Source: Pseudomonas gozinkensis
GTDB taxonomy: Bacteria > Pseudomonadota > Gammaproteobacteria > Pseudomonadales > Pseudomonadaceae
Direction: 5' to 3'
NCBI RefSeq assembly: GCF_014863585.1
Contig: NZ_CP062253.1
Coordinates: forward strand, 5,207,001 to 5,271,000
Length of the DNA: 64,000 nt
Of this stretch, positions 10,814 through 19,915 are shown piece after piece. The stretch's first letter is position 1. Each line of letters begins with the position of its first letter. Under the pieces are notes generated by a model. The model saw nothing but the letters and a program-made list of their open reading frames with translations. It had not been told where the DNA came from and did not search any database. A program made the translations under genes and the position numbers.

Positions 10814-11783
10814 GACCAGAGACGAACGCCTGCAACAGGCAATGAAGCTGGTTTTACTGGCGACATTGCCGGGATTGCTGGCGTTGTTCTGGTTTTATGG
10901 TTGGGGCGTGTTGATCAACCTGCTCCTGTCCATCGTCTCAGCCTTGAGCGTCGAAGCCACCGTGACTCATCTGCGCCGGCAACCGCTGCAAGCCACCTTG
11001 ACCGATGGCAGCGCGGTGGTCAGCGCCACACTGCTGGCAATCGCCCTGCCGCCTTACTGCCCGTGGTGGCTGACGGTCACGGCGATCGCCTCGGGGCTGC
11101 TGCTGGGCAAACATCTGTACGGTGGTGTTGGCCGAAATCCGTTCAATCCGGCCATGCTCGGCTTCGCGCTGGCCATGGTGATGTTCCCGCAACCGATGAC
11201 CCATTGGCCGGCCCACGGCATGGATCTGGCGGCGGCTTTTGGCCAGGTGTTCAATCTTGGCTCACAGCCGGATGGCTGGGTTCAGGCCACTGCGCTGGAC
11301 AGTCTGCGCATCAATAAAAGCCTGACCATGGACGAACTGTTTGCCGGCAATCCGGCATTCGGTCGCTTTGGCGGGCACGGCGTTGAATGGGTGAACCTGG
11401 CGTTCCTCGCCGGCGGGTTGTTGCTGTTGCAGCGTCGGGTGTTTGGCTGGCATGCGCCGGTCGGCATGCTCGCCAGCCTGTTCGTGATCAGCCTGTTGTG
11501 CTGGAACGGTTCGGGATCGGACTCCCACGGCTCGCCGCTGTTTCACCTGCTGAGCGGCGCGACCATGCTGGGGGCATTCTTCATCGTCACGGAACCGGTG
11601 TCGGGGGCCAAAAGCCCGCTCGCCCGCCTGCTGTTCGGCGCCGGCGTGGGGTTGCTGACGTATGTGATTCGCACGTGGGGCGGTTACCCGGATGGCGTGG
11701 CATTTGCGGTGCTGTTGATGAACCTGTGCGTGCCGGCGCTGGAGCGCTTCGCCATGGCCCGTCAGAGGCAGGTGGCGCCATGA
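10800..11783 (+). CDS. rnfD: RnfD-like membrane flavoprotein subunit
   Basis: A 327-residue polytopic protein. The motif [15 protein letters not shown] near residue 250 carries the threonine that binds FMN covalently in RnfD/NqrB. The start [13 protein letters not shown] at 10800 overlaps the rnfB end by 14 bases, so translation is probably coupled. Unlike RnfA and RnfE, its cofactor site appears intact. It follows rnfB directly where rnfC would be expected. Confidence 0.9.
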   Translation: MSSIETRDERLQQAMKLVLLATLPGLLALFWFYGWGVLINLLLSIVSALSVEATVTHLRRQPLQATLTDGSAVVSATLLAIALPPYCPWWLTVTAIASGLLLGKHLYGGVGRNPFNPAMLGFALAMVMFPQPMTHWPAHGMDLAAAFGQVFNLGSQPDGWVQATALDSLRINKSLTMDELFAGNPAFGRFGGHGVEWVNLAFLAGGLLLLQRRVFGWHAPVGMLASLFVISLLCWNGSGSDSHGSPLFHLLSGATMLGAFFIVTEPVSGAKSPLARLLFGAGVGLLTYVIRTWGGYPDGVAFAVLLMNLCVPALERFAMARQRQVAP

Positions 11784-12385
11784 ACCGCACGAGCAGCCTG
11801 ATCACACTGGCGTTGATTACCGCGCTGGGCATCGGCGTGACGTGGCTGGTGCAACACAGCAATGCACCGCAGATCGCCGCCGAACAGCGTCTGCTTGAAA
11901 GTCGCAAACTGCTGGACGTGCTGCCGGTCGACGCTTACGACAATCAGCCGCTTGAACAACCTCTGGCGCTGACCGACATCAACCTGAGCCACAGTCTGTT
12001 GCTGGGCGGTTATCGGGCGACCAAAGGCAGCCAGCCCGTGGCGATCCTGCTGCGCAGCCAGACCCAAGGTTATGCCGGCAATATCGAGTTGCTGATTGCC
12101 ATCGATGCCAATGGCCGATTGCTTGGTGTGAAAACCCTCGAACAAAACGAAACGCCTTCGCTGGGTGGGCATATCGGCGACTGGCCGAATGGCTGGCTTC
12201 AGACCTTTACTGGAAAATCGAGCGGCCAACCGACGGACGCCGGATGGGCACTCAAAAAGGATCAGGGGCAATTCGACCAGATCGCTGGCGCAACCATTAC
12301 GTCTCGCGCGACCATCAATGCCATCCACGATGCCCTGCGTTACTTCGATGAACACCGGACGACCCTGCTCGGGAGCGCGCCATGA
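11780..12385 (+). CDS. rnfG: RnfG-like membrane-anchored flavoprotein subunit
   Basis: A 201-residue protein with one N-terminal membrane helix (about residues 5-24) and an FMN-binding domain. The attachment motif appears as AGATITS near residue 174, the threonine being the expected FMN acceptor. In known complexes this domain faces the periplasm. The start overlaps the rnfD stop by 4 bases (ATGA). Confidence 0.9.
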   Translation: MNRTSSLITLALITALGIGVTWLVQHSNAPQIAAEQRLLESRKLLDVLPVDAYDNQPLEQPLALTDINLSHSLLLGGYRATKGSQPVAILLRSQTQGYAGNIELLIAIDANGRLLGVKTLEQNETPSLGGHIGDWPNGWLQTFTGKSSGQPTDAGWALKKDQGQFDQIAGATITSRATINAIHDALRYFDEHRTTLLGSAP

Positions 12386-12963
12386 ACACGCCTGCGACTC
12401 TGTCGAACTCAATGATGCTGGTGCTGTTGATCGGTGCCACCGACTCCGTGGCGGGTGCGCTGGCGACTCTGCTGATGTTCACCGTTGTCGTGGGCGTTTA
12501 CGGTTTGTGTATGGCACCGCTGCGCTCGCGCCTGAGCAGCGAGAGCCTGTTGCCGGTCAGTCTGGTGCTGGCCGCGACCCTGGCGGGCTGCGCCGATATC
12601 TTTCTGCAACGCGTTGCGCTGCAGTGGCATCAACTGTTCAGTCTTTATGCCGGGCTGATTGGCTTGCAGTGCGTCGTGATAGAGCACAATGGATTTTTTC
12701 GCCGGCCTGTCCGTAATCGACTGAAACTGTGCGGCCTGTTTGCCGTGCTGATGATTGTGCTCGCGGTGTTGCGTGAGCTGATCGGTCAGGGCAGCATCGG
12801 CCATCATCTGCCGGAACACTGGCAAGGTTTGATTCTGTTCGGCGACGGCCTGCATTTCGCGACGCTGGCTCCCGGCGCCTTCATATTGCTTGGACTGTTA
12901 CTGGCCGCCCGTCAGGCCTGGACTCGCACCTGCGACCTACCCGAGGAAACGCATCACCCATGA
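12382..12963 (+). CDS. rnfE: RnfE-like membrane subunit, divergent
   Basis: A 193-residue membrane protein in the rnfE position, with the end HFATLAPGAFILLGLLLA matching the conserved LPPGAF region and AVLRELIGQGSI matching the REIIG region. Of the two cluster cysteines of RnfE, the first (GLCP) is replaced by Ala-Thr-Asp near residue 20, while the second is kept as Cys97 (LQCVV). It is about 35 residues shorter than E. coli RsxE. It overlaps rnfG and nth by 4 bases each. Confidence 0.8.
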   Translation: MNTPATLSNSMMLVLLIGATDSVAGALATLLMFTVVVGVYGLCMAPLRSRLSSESLLPVSLVLAATLAGCADIFLQRVALQWHQLFSLYAGLIGLQCVVIEHNGFFRRPVRNRLKLCGLFAVLMIVLAVLRELIGQGSIGHHLPEHWQGLILFGDGLHFATLAPGAFILLGLLLAARQAWTRTCDLPEETHHP

Positions 12964-13598
12964 ATGCCGCAAAACGACTGGAGATCTTCCGCAGGCTTCA
13001 CGAGGACAACCCCGAGCCCAAGACCGAACTGGCCTACTCCTCGCCTTTCGAATTGTTGATCGCGGTGATTCTGTCCGCACAATCCACGGACGTCGGTGTG
13101 AATAAAGCGACGGCCAAGCTGTACCCGGTGGCGAACACGCCGGCGGCCATTCATGCCCTGGGCGTCGAAGGACTGTCCGAGTACATCAAGACCATCGGCC
13201 TCTATAACAGCAAGGCCAAAAATGTGATCGAGACCTGCCGCCTGCTGGTCGAGCTGCACAATGGCGAAGTCCCGCAGACGCGCGAAGAACTGGAAGCCTT
13301 GCCCGGCGTTGGCCGCAAGACCGCCAACGTCGTGCTCAACACCGCTTTCCGCCAGTTGACCATGGCCGTGGACACCCACATCTTCCGCGTCAGCAACCGC
13401 ACCGGCATTGCGCCGGGTAAAAATGTGGTCGAGGTGGAAAAGAAGCTGATGAAGTTCGTGCCAAAGGAATACCTGTTGGACTCCCACCACTGGCTGATTC
13501 TGCACGGTCGCTACGTCTGTCTGGCGCGCAAGCCGCGCTGTGGAAGCTGTCGGATCGAAGACCTGTGCGATTACAAGCACAAAACTTCTGACGATTGA
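12960..13598 (+). CDS. nth: Endonuclease III
   Basis: A 212-residue DNA glycosylase/AP lyase that removes oxidised pyrimidines. The helix-hairpin-helix LPGVGRKTANVV carries the catalytic lysine near residue 120, the catalytic aspartate lies in AVDTHIFRV, and the C-terminal [4Fe-4S] loop is C-x6-C-x2-C-x5-C (CLARKPRCGSCRIEDLC). Its link to the rnf operon is common in gamma-proteobacteria and may reflect a shared need for iron-sulfur clusters. The start overlaps rnfE by 4 bases. Confidence 0.97.
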   Translation: MNAAKRLEIFRRLHEDNPEPKTELAYSSPFELLIAVILSAQSTDVGVNKATAKLYPVANTPAAIHALGVEGLSEYIKTIGLYNSKAKNVIETCRLLVELHNGEVPQTREELEALPGVGRKTANVVLNTAFRQLTMAVDTHIFRVSNRTGIAPGKNVVEVEKKLMKFVPKEYLLDSHHWLILHGRYVCLARKPRCGSCRIEDLCDYKHKTSDD

Positions 13599-13705
13599 GC
13601 GGCTATTGGTTTTATTGATTTATCGATTGAAAAAATCTTTTTTACCATCTGCTGGAATATCGATATAAGGAGCGCCAAAGGCCGTCTTAGCCTGGAGTTA
13701 ACCTT

Positions 13706-13885
13706 ATGACTGACAGCAAAGAACAACTGGATGTAGATGACGATTTCACCGCTGCCGAAACCGACGACACCGAACCGGTGGTTGAAGTCGCCAAGACCAA
13801 TCTCAGCAAGCGCCGGACCATCGACAACCTGCTCGAGGAGCGCCGACTGCAGAAGCAATTGGCCGATTACGATTTTGATCTCTGA
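13706..13885 (+). CDS. Small acidic PA3496-type protein (putative envelope integrity)
   Basis: A 59-residue protein starting MTDSKEQLDVDDDF and ending in ERRLQKQLADYDFDL. It is acidic in the first half and basic/helical in the second. The ribosome site GGAG lies 9 bases upstream. The position after nth and its makeup match the PA3496 family, which I recall as a putative envelope-integrity family; no biochemical function is established. A strong hairpin follows at once, supporting a real gene. Confidence 0.75.
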   Translation: MTDSKEQLDVDDDFTAAETDDTEPVVEVAKTNLSKRRTIDNLLEERRLQKQLADYDFDL

Positions 13886-13892
13886 CATTTGA

Positions 13893-13920
13893 AAGCCTCC
13901 CGAAACGGAGGCTTTTCCTT
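13893..13920. terminator. Terminator after the PA3496-type gene
   Basis: Stem AAGCCTCC with GGAGGCTT and a short loop, then TTCCTTTTC. It separates this gene from the convergent response regulator. Confidence 0.85.
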
Positions 13921-13971
13921 TTCTGTCGCACGCTGATTCCGACCCGCCCATGATCGTCAGCCACTAAACAG

Positions 13972-14598
13972 TCAGACAAGACCGTTTCGCTGTGCCAGTT
14001 CGATCAGATCCACCAGTGATCGCGCGTTGAGTTTCAGTAACAACCGGGTCTTGTAGGTACTCACGGTCTTGTTGCTGAGAAACATCCCATCGGCAATTTC
14101 CTTGTTGGTCTTGCCGCGCGCCAGCTGTTGCAAGACCATCATCTCTCGCCCGGACAGACGATCAACCATATCGGCCTCACTGGCATTTCCCAGGCTGGTC
14201 CGTACGGTGTGCAGCGCCTGGTTCGGAAAATAACTATACCCGGACAGCACCGCCTTGATGGCGCTCAACAACTCAGTCAGATCCTGCTGCTTGCAAACAT
14301 AACCCGCCGCCTCCGATTGCATGCAGCGCATGGAGAAGTGCCCGGGTGACTGGGATGTCAGCACAAGTACTTTCAATGGCATCGCGCTTGTTGTAAGGCG
14401 CGCAATGACTTCCAGTCCATCCAGTTTCGGTATGCCGATATCCAGTATTACGATATCCGGCATCTGATCACGGGCAAGTTGTAACGCATCCACTCCATTG
14501 TCGGTTTCTGCAATGACTTCGTAGCCATGACGCTCCATCAGCATACGTACCGCAAGACGAATGACGGGGTGATCATCCACGATCAGCACTTTATTCAT
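13972..14598 (-). CDS. LuxR/FixJ-type response regulator, BvgA/EvgA-like, orphan
   Basis: A 208-residue response regulator. The receiver domain (1-120) has the acidic pair VDDH at the N terminus and phospho-acceptor Asp53 (ILDIGIPKLDG). The LuxR HTH (about 143-205) contains LSGREMMVLQQLARGKTNKEI. It probably binds DNA after phosphorylation. No sensor kinase is adjacent, so the partner is unknown. I chose the ATG at 14598 because the protein then starts MNKVLIVDDHP, normal for the family; the longer frame adds 14 residues with no domain match. The ribosome site is weak. It is divergent from the AT-rich region and its orphan gene. Confidence 0.85.
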   Translation of the reverse strand: MNKVLIVDDHPVIRLAVRMLMERHGYEVIAETDNGVDALQLARDQMPDIVILDIGIPKLDGLEVIARLTTSAMPLKVLVLTSQSPGHFSMRCMQSEAAGYVCKQQDLTELLSAIKAVLSGYSYFPNQALHTVRTSLGNASEADMVDRLSGREMMVLQQLARGKTNKEIADGMFLSNKTVSTYKTRLLLKLNARSLVDLIELAQRNGLV

Positions 14599-14994
14599 GG
14601 GCAAGTCCAGTTTCGCTGTTCGAATTTTTAGAACCGGCACAATAACGCAGTCATTTCACTCATGGCATGGAGAAGTTCATTCACACCGGCATCAAGAGAC
14701 ACCTCCTACAGCCAATAAAGATTATTCCTACAGAAAAGGACCACCGCAAAAAAGATAGCCTGGCAAGAACATAAAGCCAGCCATCAAACCGATCGCAACT
14801 CGACAATACCTTGACAAGACACTCAATAAAAAACAAACCCACCAAAAAATTAAAATCCGAAACAACATATCTATATTAATTTAACGATATTTCATATAAA
14901 CACCAACTAACTAGCACTGGACTCTCTACCTGGCGCCCAGCGATACAAATCACTAACCCCCATGACGAGAACAACAACCTCATGAGCAAAGCAC
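14599..14994. other. AT-rich intergenic region between divergent genes
   Basis: About 400 bases clearly richer in A and T than the rest of the window, with A runs such as around 14827-14855. It must contain the promoters of the response regulator and of the orphan membrane gene. I see no clear operator, RNA gene or insertion-sequence ends. The composition suggests transferred DNA or a region bound by MvaT-type silencers. Confidence 0.6.
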
Positions 14995-15576
14995 ATGTTA
15001 AAAAACAACAGAAAGATCACCAACCCTATAAGCATCATTGCCGTATTTGCATTGATAACCGAGACCTCTGCAGCGGTTTCCCTGCCCTTTCTCGATAACG
15101 AAGAACGGAAGATCTACATTTGGCTTTTAATCAGCTTTCCTTTTTTCCTGTCGTTCCTGTTCTTCATAACTCTTAACTTCAACTATCGATCCCTTTATGC
15201 GCCTTCAGACTTTGAAAATGACAAGAATTTTTTAAAGGCATTTGAGGAAGCTGCATCCCACCTGCATGGAACAACCACACAATCCAACATAGAGTTACTC
15301 TCCGTAAAACTGCAAAAGTCGCTCACCACGCTATATATCGTTGATATCAGGGGACGAAATAGCGAATTTGAAACGGACGCACTATTGGAAAAAAGCCCAC
15401 ATCCCTCCAAGCATTCACTCAGAATATTCCTGTTCCTGACCCACTCGATACCGGACGTTTCATTAACAGAGAACGTCTACAAATCGTTTAAACAGGGAAA
15501 GAAAGCTGCCGGAACTACCTACTGCATTTTTTACGACGTGGATTCAATGAGTATGATTCAGGTGGAAAAAGTTTGA
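14995..15576 (+). CDS. Orphan protein with two N-terminal membrane helices
   Basis: A 193-residue protein I do not recognise. Two hydrophobic segments lie at about residues 12-31 and 42-61 with a short charged loop (DNEERK), followed by a mostly soluble domain of about 130 residues containing LYIVDIRGR and TYCIFYDVDSM. Codon use is AT-rich with AAA, AAT and ATA common, unlike its neighbours, so transfer is likely. An in-frame ATG at 14962 is blocked by a TGA, which supports the start at 14995. It lies divergent to an orphan response regulator and could be controlled by it. The ORF is long for such AT-rich DNA, so it is probably real. Confidence 0.6.
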   Translation: MLKNNRKITNPISIIAVFALITETSAAVSLPFLDNEERKIYIWLLISFPFFLSFLFFITLNFNYRSLYAPSDFENDKNFLKAFEEAASHLHGTTTQSNIELLSVKLQKSLTTLYIVDIRGRNSEFETDALLEKSPHPSKHSLRIFLFLTHSIPDVSLTENVYKSFKQGKKAAGTTYCIFYDVDSMSMIQVEKV

Positions 15577-15655
15577 ACACGTCGGAGAAGGCGGGCACAG
15601 CGAAAGCGGCGAAAATACGGGTCCGGATCAGCTTGAAGAAAGGAGCCCCCGAAAC

Positions 15656-15690
15656 AAAAAGGCCTTGTCTTACGACAAGGCCTTAGTTTC
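15656..15690 (-). terminator. Terminator of argG
   Basis: Perfect 11-base stem AAGGCCTTGTC (15659-15669) with GACAAGGCCTT (15674-15684), flanked by an A run that becomes a T run on the minus strand. It may also serve the orphan gene ending at 15576. Confidence 0.85.
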
Positions 15691-15708
15691 ACATCCGAAC
15701 CGAACGGA

Positions 15709-16926
15709 TCAGAACAGCTTGCGGCCCTTGTTGGCAGCAATGCGCATGCGCAGCGCGTTGAGCTTGATAAAGCCCGCCGCGTCGGCCTGGTTGTAAGCGC
15801 CGCCGTCTTCTTCGAAGGTCGCGATATTGGCGTCGAACAGCGAATCGTCGGACTTGCGGCCAGTCACGATCACGTTGCCCTTGTACAGCTTCAGGCGTAC
15901 GACGCCGTTAACGTTGACCTGGGAAGCGTCGATCATTTGTTGCAGCATCAGACGCTCCGGGCTCCACCAGTAACCGGTGTAGATCAGGCTGGCGTATTTC
16001 GGCATCAGCTCGTCTTTCAAGTGAGCGACTTCGCGGTCCAGGGTGATCGACTCGATGGCGCGGTGAGCGCGCAGCATGATGGTGCCGCCCGGGGTTTCGT
16101 AGCAGCCACGGGACTTCATGCCGACGTAACGGTTTTCAACGATATCGAGACGGCCGATGCCATGCTCGCCACCGATCTTGTTCAGCGTTGCCAGCACGGT
16201 GGCCGGGGTCATTTCAACGCCGTCCAGCGCGACGATGTCGCCGTTGCGGTAGGTCAGTTCCAGGTACTGCGGGGTGTCAGGAGCCTTCTCCGGGGAGACG
16301 GTCCAGCGCCACATGTCTTCTTCGTGCTCGGTCCAGGTGTCTTCCAGCACGCCGCCTTCATAGGAGATGTGCAGCAGGTTGGCGTCCATCGAGTACGGGG
16401 ATTTCTTCTTGCCGTGACGCTCGATCGGGATCGCGTGCTTCTCGGCGTAGTCCATCAGCTTCTCGCGGGACAGCAGGTCCCACTCGCGCCATGGAGCGAT
16501 CACTTTCACGCCTGGCTTGAGTGCGTAGGCACCCAGTTCGAAACGGACCTGGTCGTTGCCTTTGCCGGTGGCACCGTGGGAAATGGCGTCGGCGCCGGTT
16601 TCGTTGGCGATTTCGATCAGACGCTTGGCGATCAGCGGACGCGCGATGGAAGTACCCAGCAGGTACTCGCCCTCGTAAACGGTGTTGGCGCGGAACATCG
16701 GGAACACGAAGTCACGCACGAATTCTTCGCGCAGGTCGTCGATGTAGATTTCTTTGACGCCCATGGCCTGCGCCTTGGCGCGAGCCGGCTCGACTTCTTC
16801 GCCCTGACCCAGGTCAGCGGTGAAGGTCACGACTTCACAGTTATAAGTATCCTGCAGCCACTTGAGGATCACCGAAGTGTCCAGGCCGCCGGAATACGCC
16901 AGAACGACCTTGTTTACGTCCGCCAT
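15709..16926 (-). CDS. argG: Argininosuccinate synthase
   Basis: A 405-residue enzyme that joins citrulline and aspartate using ATP, the next-to-last step of arginine synthesis. The N-terminal pyrophosphatase loop is seen as [17 protein letters not shown]. It is full length for the family. GGAG lies 7 bases before the ATG. It is followed by a strong terminator. argF, which makes its citrulline substrate, lies 8 kb away. Confidence 0.98.
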   Translation of the reverse strand: MADVNKVVLAYSGGLDTSVILKWLQDTYNCEVVTFTADLGQGEEVEPARAKAQAMGVKEIYIDDLREEFVRDFVFPMFRANTVYEGEYLLGTSIARPLIAKRLIEIANETGADAISHGATGKGNDQVRFELGAYALKPGVKVIAPWREWDLLSREKLMDYAEKHAIPIERHGKKKSPYSMDANLLHISYEGGVLEDTWTEHEEDMWRWTVSPEKAPDTPQYLELTYRNGDIVALDGVEMTPATVLATLNKIGGEHGIGRLDIVENRYVGMKSRGCYETPGGTIMLRAHRAIESITLDREVAHLKDELMPKYASLIYTGYWWSPERLMLQQMIDASQVNVNGVVRLKLYKGNVIVTGRKSDDSLFDANIATFEEDGGAYNQADAAGFIKLNALRMRIAANKGRKLF

Positions 16927-17055
16927 GCCATCACTCCACGGGGTTCTACGGAAAGCCGAGGAGTCTACCGCTCAAACGCGATAATTTACAGAGGCGCGAC
17001 AGCTTAAGACGACAAAGCGACAGAATCTGTCGAGAGGGCGACGATGACCAACGGG

Positions 17056-17964
17056 TCAGGAAGTCGCCGCAGCATTGGCCGGGGCGCTGGCCGTCGGTGC
17101 CGGAGCCGCCGTTGGTGCCACCCGCGCCAGATGCACATTGACCCGACGGTTCTTGGCCCGGTTGGCGGCATTGGTGTTCGGCACCAACGGGTAGCGCTCT
17201 CCATGGAAACGCACGGTGATCTGCGATTCCTGGATGCCGTTGGCCTTGAAGAAGTCGACCACTGCCAGCGCGCGGCGGCGCGACAGTTCGCGATTGGTCA
17301 GGCGATTGCCGCTGTTGTCGGAGTGGCCGTCGAGTTCGATGTGATTGACCGTCGGATCGGCCTTCATATATTCGAGCATCACTTGCAGCTTGGCCTTGGC
17401 GGCAGCGTCCAGCTCGATGCCTTCGCCGGGGAAGCCGATCTGCGACTGTTTGACCTGATCGAAATTCTGCGGCAAGAGTTTCGCCACGCAGGTCTGATAG
17501 TCGTTGAACGCCTTGCTGAACTTGACCGGCAAAAGCCGCACTTCCGACACCCGACCATCGCCCGATGCCCGGCGTACCACCGGGCTGCGACCGTCCATCA
17601 GCCCGCTGATCAACTGCCCGGCCTGGGATTGAGAACTGTTGAACAACACGTTGCCGCTGCCCAACCGGACAGTGCCCAGATTGATGTCGCCACGTCCCGG
17701 CTGCCACGGCGCGGCCGCCGCCAGCAAGGTCGCCGAACCGCCGCCGAGCATGGCGTTGTAGGCGTTCAGGCGAAAGGTCGCCTGCTCGCCGGCCTTGCGC
17801 ACGAATTGCCCCGAACCGAAGTCGGTGATCGGCTGCGTCAGACGGCACTCGAACTTGTCGCCCTCGACCGTCCACTCAATGTTCTCCAGACGGGTCTGGT
17901 AGGTCAGTGCCATCGCTGGAAGGCTGGCAAACACACTGAGCAAGGCTAGATATCGCTGGCGCAC
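17056..17964 (-). CDS. motY: Sodium-type flagellar stator accessory protein MotY
   Basis: A 302-residue exported protein with a signal peptide (LALLSVFASLPAMA then LTYQ), a MotY-type N-terminal domain and an OmpA-like C-terminal peptidoglycan-binding domain (about 180-285) with HIELDGHSDNSG and the TNRELSRRRA segment. MotY forms the T ring that holds stators at the flagellar motor. I prefer the GTG at 17964, where GGAG lies 6 bases upstream; the ATG four codons earlier overlaps that site. Its C-terminal tail is alanine- and proline-rich. It lies beside argG as in P. aeruginosa. Confidence 0.9.
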   Translation of the reverse strand: MRQRYLALLSVFASLPAMALTYQTRLENIEWTVEGDKFECRLTQPITDFGSGQFVRKAGEQATFRLNAYNAMLGGGSATLLAAAAPWQPGRGDINLGTVRLGSGNVLFNSSQSQAGQLISGLMDGRSPVVRRASGDGRVSEVRLLPVKFSKAFNDYQTCVAKLLPQNFDQVKQSQIGFPGEGIELDAAAKAKLQVMLEYMKADPTVNHIELDGHSDNSGNRLTNRELSRRRALAVVDFFKANGIQESQITVRFHGERYPLVPNTNAANRAKNRRVNVHLARVAPTAAPAPTASAPANAAATS

Positions 17965-18124
17965 GGGAGGCTCCATTGGTTTCTACAACAAAAAAGACCG
18001 AGACATACATCTTTACGGCATACCTACGGGATATCGGACGCTCGTCGCAAAACTTGATAGCGAGTGCCTGCAAGAGTCTTTTCCGGTAGCATTCGCCTCA
18101 GTTTGACCCGCCTGGAATCCCCTC

Positions 18125-19171
18125 ATGTCCGACCGCCTGACCCTGCTGCGTCCCGACGACTGGCACATTCATCTTCGCGATGGTGCCGTGTTGACCAATA
18201 CCGTTGCGGATGTCGCGCGCACCTTTGGTCGCGCCATCATCATGCCCAACCTGGTACCTCCGGTGCGCAACGCCGCTGAAGCCGACGGCTATCGCCAGCG
18301 GATTCTCGCTGCCCGCCCGGCCGGCAGTCGTTTCGAGCCGCTGATGGTGCTGTACCTCACCGACCGCACCCAGCCCGAAGAAATCCGTGAAGCCAAGGCC
18401 AGCGGTTTCGTGCATGCCGCCAAGCTGTACCCGGCCGGCGCCACCACCAACTCCGATTCCGGGGTCACCAGCATCGACAAGATTTTCCCGGCGCTGGAAG
18501 CCATGGCCGAAGTCGGCATGCCGCTGTTGATCCACGGTGAAGTCACCCGTGGCGACGTCGACGTGTTCGACCGCGAAAAAATCTTCATCGACGAGCACAT
18601 GCGCCGCGTGGTCGAGCGCTTCCCGACGCTGAAAGTGGTCTTCGAACACATCACCACCGGCGACGCCGTGCAGTTCGTCAACGAGGCTTCGGCCAACGTC
18701 GGCGCGACCATCACCGCGCATCACCTGCTCTACAACCGCAACCACATGCTGGTGGGCGGGATCCGGCCGCACTTCTATTGCCTGCCGATCCTCAAGCGCA
18801 ACACGCACCAGGAAGCCCTGCTCGACGCCGCCACCAGTGGCAGCGCGAAGTTCTTCCTCGGTACCGACTCGGCGCCGCACGCCCAGCACGCCAAGGAAGC
18901 CGCCTGCGGCTGCGCCGGCTGCTACACCGCGTACGCCGCCATCGAGCTGTATGCCGAAGCCTTCGAACAGCGCAATGCGCTGGACAAGCTCGAAGCGTTC
19001 GCCAGCCTCAACGGCCCGCGTTTCTACGGCCTGCCGGCCAACACCGATCGCATCACCCTGGTTCGTGACGAATGGACCGCCCCGACCAGCCTGCCTTTCG
19101 GCGAGCTGACCGTTATCCCGCTGCGCGCCGGTGAAAAACTGCGCTGGCGCCTGCTGGAGGAACACGCGTGA
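18125..19171 (+). CDS. pyrC: Dihydroorotase, class II
   Basis: A 348-residue zinc amidohydrolase that closes carbamoyl-aspartate to dihydroorotate in pyrimidine synthesis. The metal motif is [10 protein letters not shown] near residue 15, the carboxylated lysine is in [14 protein letters not shown], and later metal histidines are in LLIHGE and FEHITT. It is full length. The stop overlaps the rnt start, so the two are probably translated together. Confidence 0.97.
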   Translation: MSDRLTLLRPDDWHIHLRDGAVLTNTVADVARTFGRAIIMPNLVPPVRNAAEADGYRQRILAARPAGSRFEPLMVLYLTDRTQPEEIREAKASGFVHAAKLYPAGATTNSDSGVTSIDKIFPALEAMAEVGMPLLIHGEVTRGDVDVFDREKIFIDEHMRRVVERFPTLKVVFEHITTGDAVQFVNEASANVGATITAHHLLYNRNHMLVGGIRPHFYCLPILKRNTHQEALLDAATSGSAKFFLGTDSAPHAQHAKEAACGCAGCYTAYAAIELYAEAFEQRNALDKLEAFASLNGPRFYGLPANTDRITLVRDEWTAPTSLPFGELTVIPLRAGEKLRWRLLEEHA

Positions 19172-19842
19172 GTGAAGACCATTTCGACGACGAACTGGAC
19201 GGTCAAGGTGGCGGCGGTTCGCGCCATCCAATGGCAGCACGCTTTCGCGGCTACCTGCCGGTTGTCGTCGACGTAGAAACCGGTGGTTTCAACTCGGCCA
19301 CCGACGCTTTGCTGGAGATTGCCGCGACCACCATCGCCATGGATGAAAAGGGTTTCGTCTACCCGGATCACACCTACTTCTTCCGTGTCGAGCCGTTCGA
19401 AGGCGCCAACGTTGAAGCGGCCGCGCTGGAGTTCACCGGGATCAAGCTCGATCACCCGTTGCGCATGGCCGTCAGCGAAGAAACGGCCCTGACCGACATC
19501 TTCCGCGGCGTGCGCAAGGCCTTGAAGGCCAACGGCTGCAAGCGGGCGATTCTGGTCGGCCACAACAGCAGCTTCGACCTGGGCTTCCTGAACGCTGCCG
19601 TTGCGCGGCTGGACATGAAGCGCAACCCGTTCCACCCGTTCTCCAGCTTCGACACCGCGACCCTCGCCGGTCTGGCTTACGGCCAGACCGTATTGGCCAA
19701 GGCCTGTCAGGCAGCCGACATCGACTTCGACGGCCGTGAAGCGCACTCCGCGCGTTACGACACCGAGAAAACGGCCGAGCTGTTCTGCGGCATCGTCAAC
19801 CGCTGGAAACAAATGGGCGGCTGGGAAGACTTCGACGACTGA
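19168..19842 (+). CDS. rnt: Ribonuclease T
   Basis: A 224-residue DEDDh 3'-5' exoribonuclease that trims tRNA and other stable RNA 3' ends. Exo I is [10 protein letters not shown], Exo II is [11 protein letters not shown] and Exo III is [10 protein letters not shown]. The start is GTG at 19168, overlapping the pyrC stop by 4 bases, with GGAGG 8 bases upstream. It ends at a terminator. Confidence 0.97.
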   Translation: MSEDHFDDELDGQGGGGSRHPMAARFRGYLPVVVDVETGGFNSATDALLEIAATTIAMDEKGFVYPDHTYFFRVEPFEGANVEAAALEFTGIKLDHPLRMAVSEETALTDIFRGVRKALKANGCKRAILVGHNSSFDLGFLNAAVARLDMKRNPFHPFSSFDTATLAGLAYGQTVLAKACQAADIDFDGREAHSARYDTEKTAELFCGIVNRWKQMGGWEDFDD

Positions 19843-19866
19843 TCCTCGTCGGGTTTTTCCTAATAT

Positions 19867-19898
19867 AAAAAAACCGGCCACATGGGCCGGTTTTTTTG
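19867..19898. terminator. Bidirectional terminator between rnt and the peroxiredoxin gene
   Basis: Stem ACCGGCC with GGCCGGT around ACATG, with an A run on the left and seven T on the right, serving both converging genes. Confidence 0.9.
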
Positions 19899-19915
19899 TA
19901 CCTCGACGTTGCGCC

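Noticed and set aside
14982..14994. ATG at 14982 as the start of the orphan membrane gene
   Set aside because: It is out of frame with the 193-codon gene; the in-frame ATG at 14962 meets a stop.
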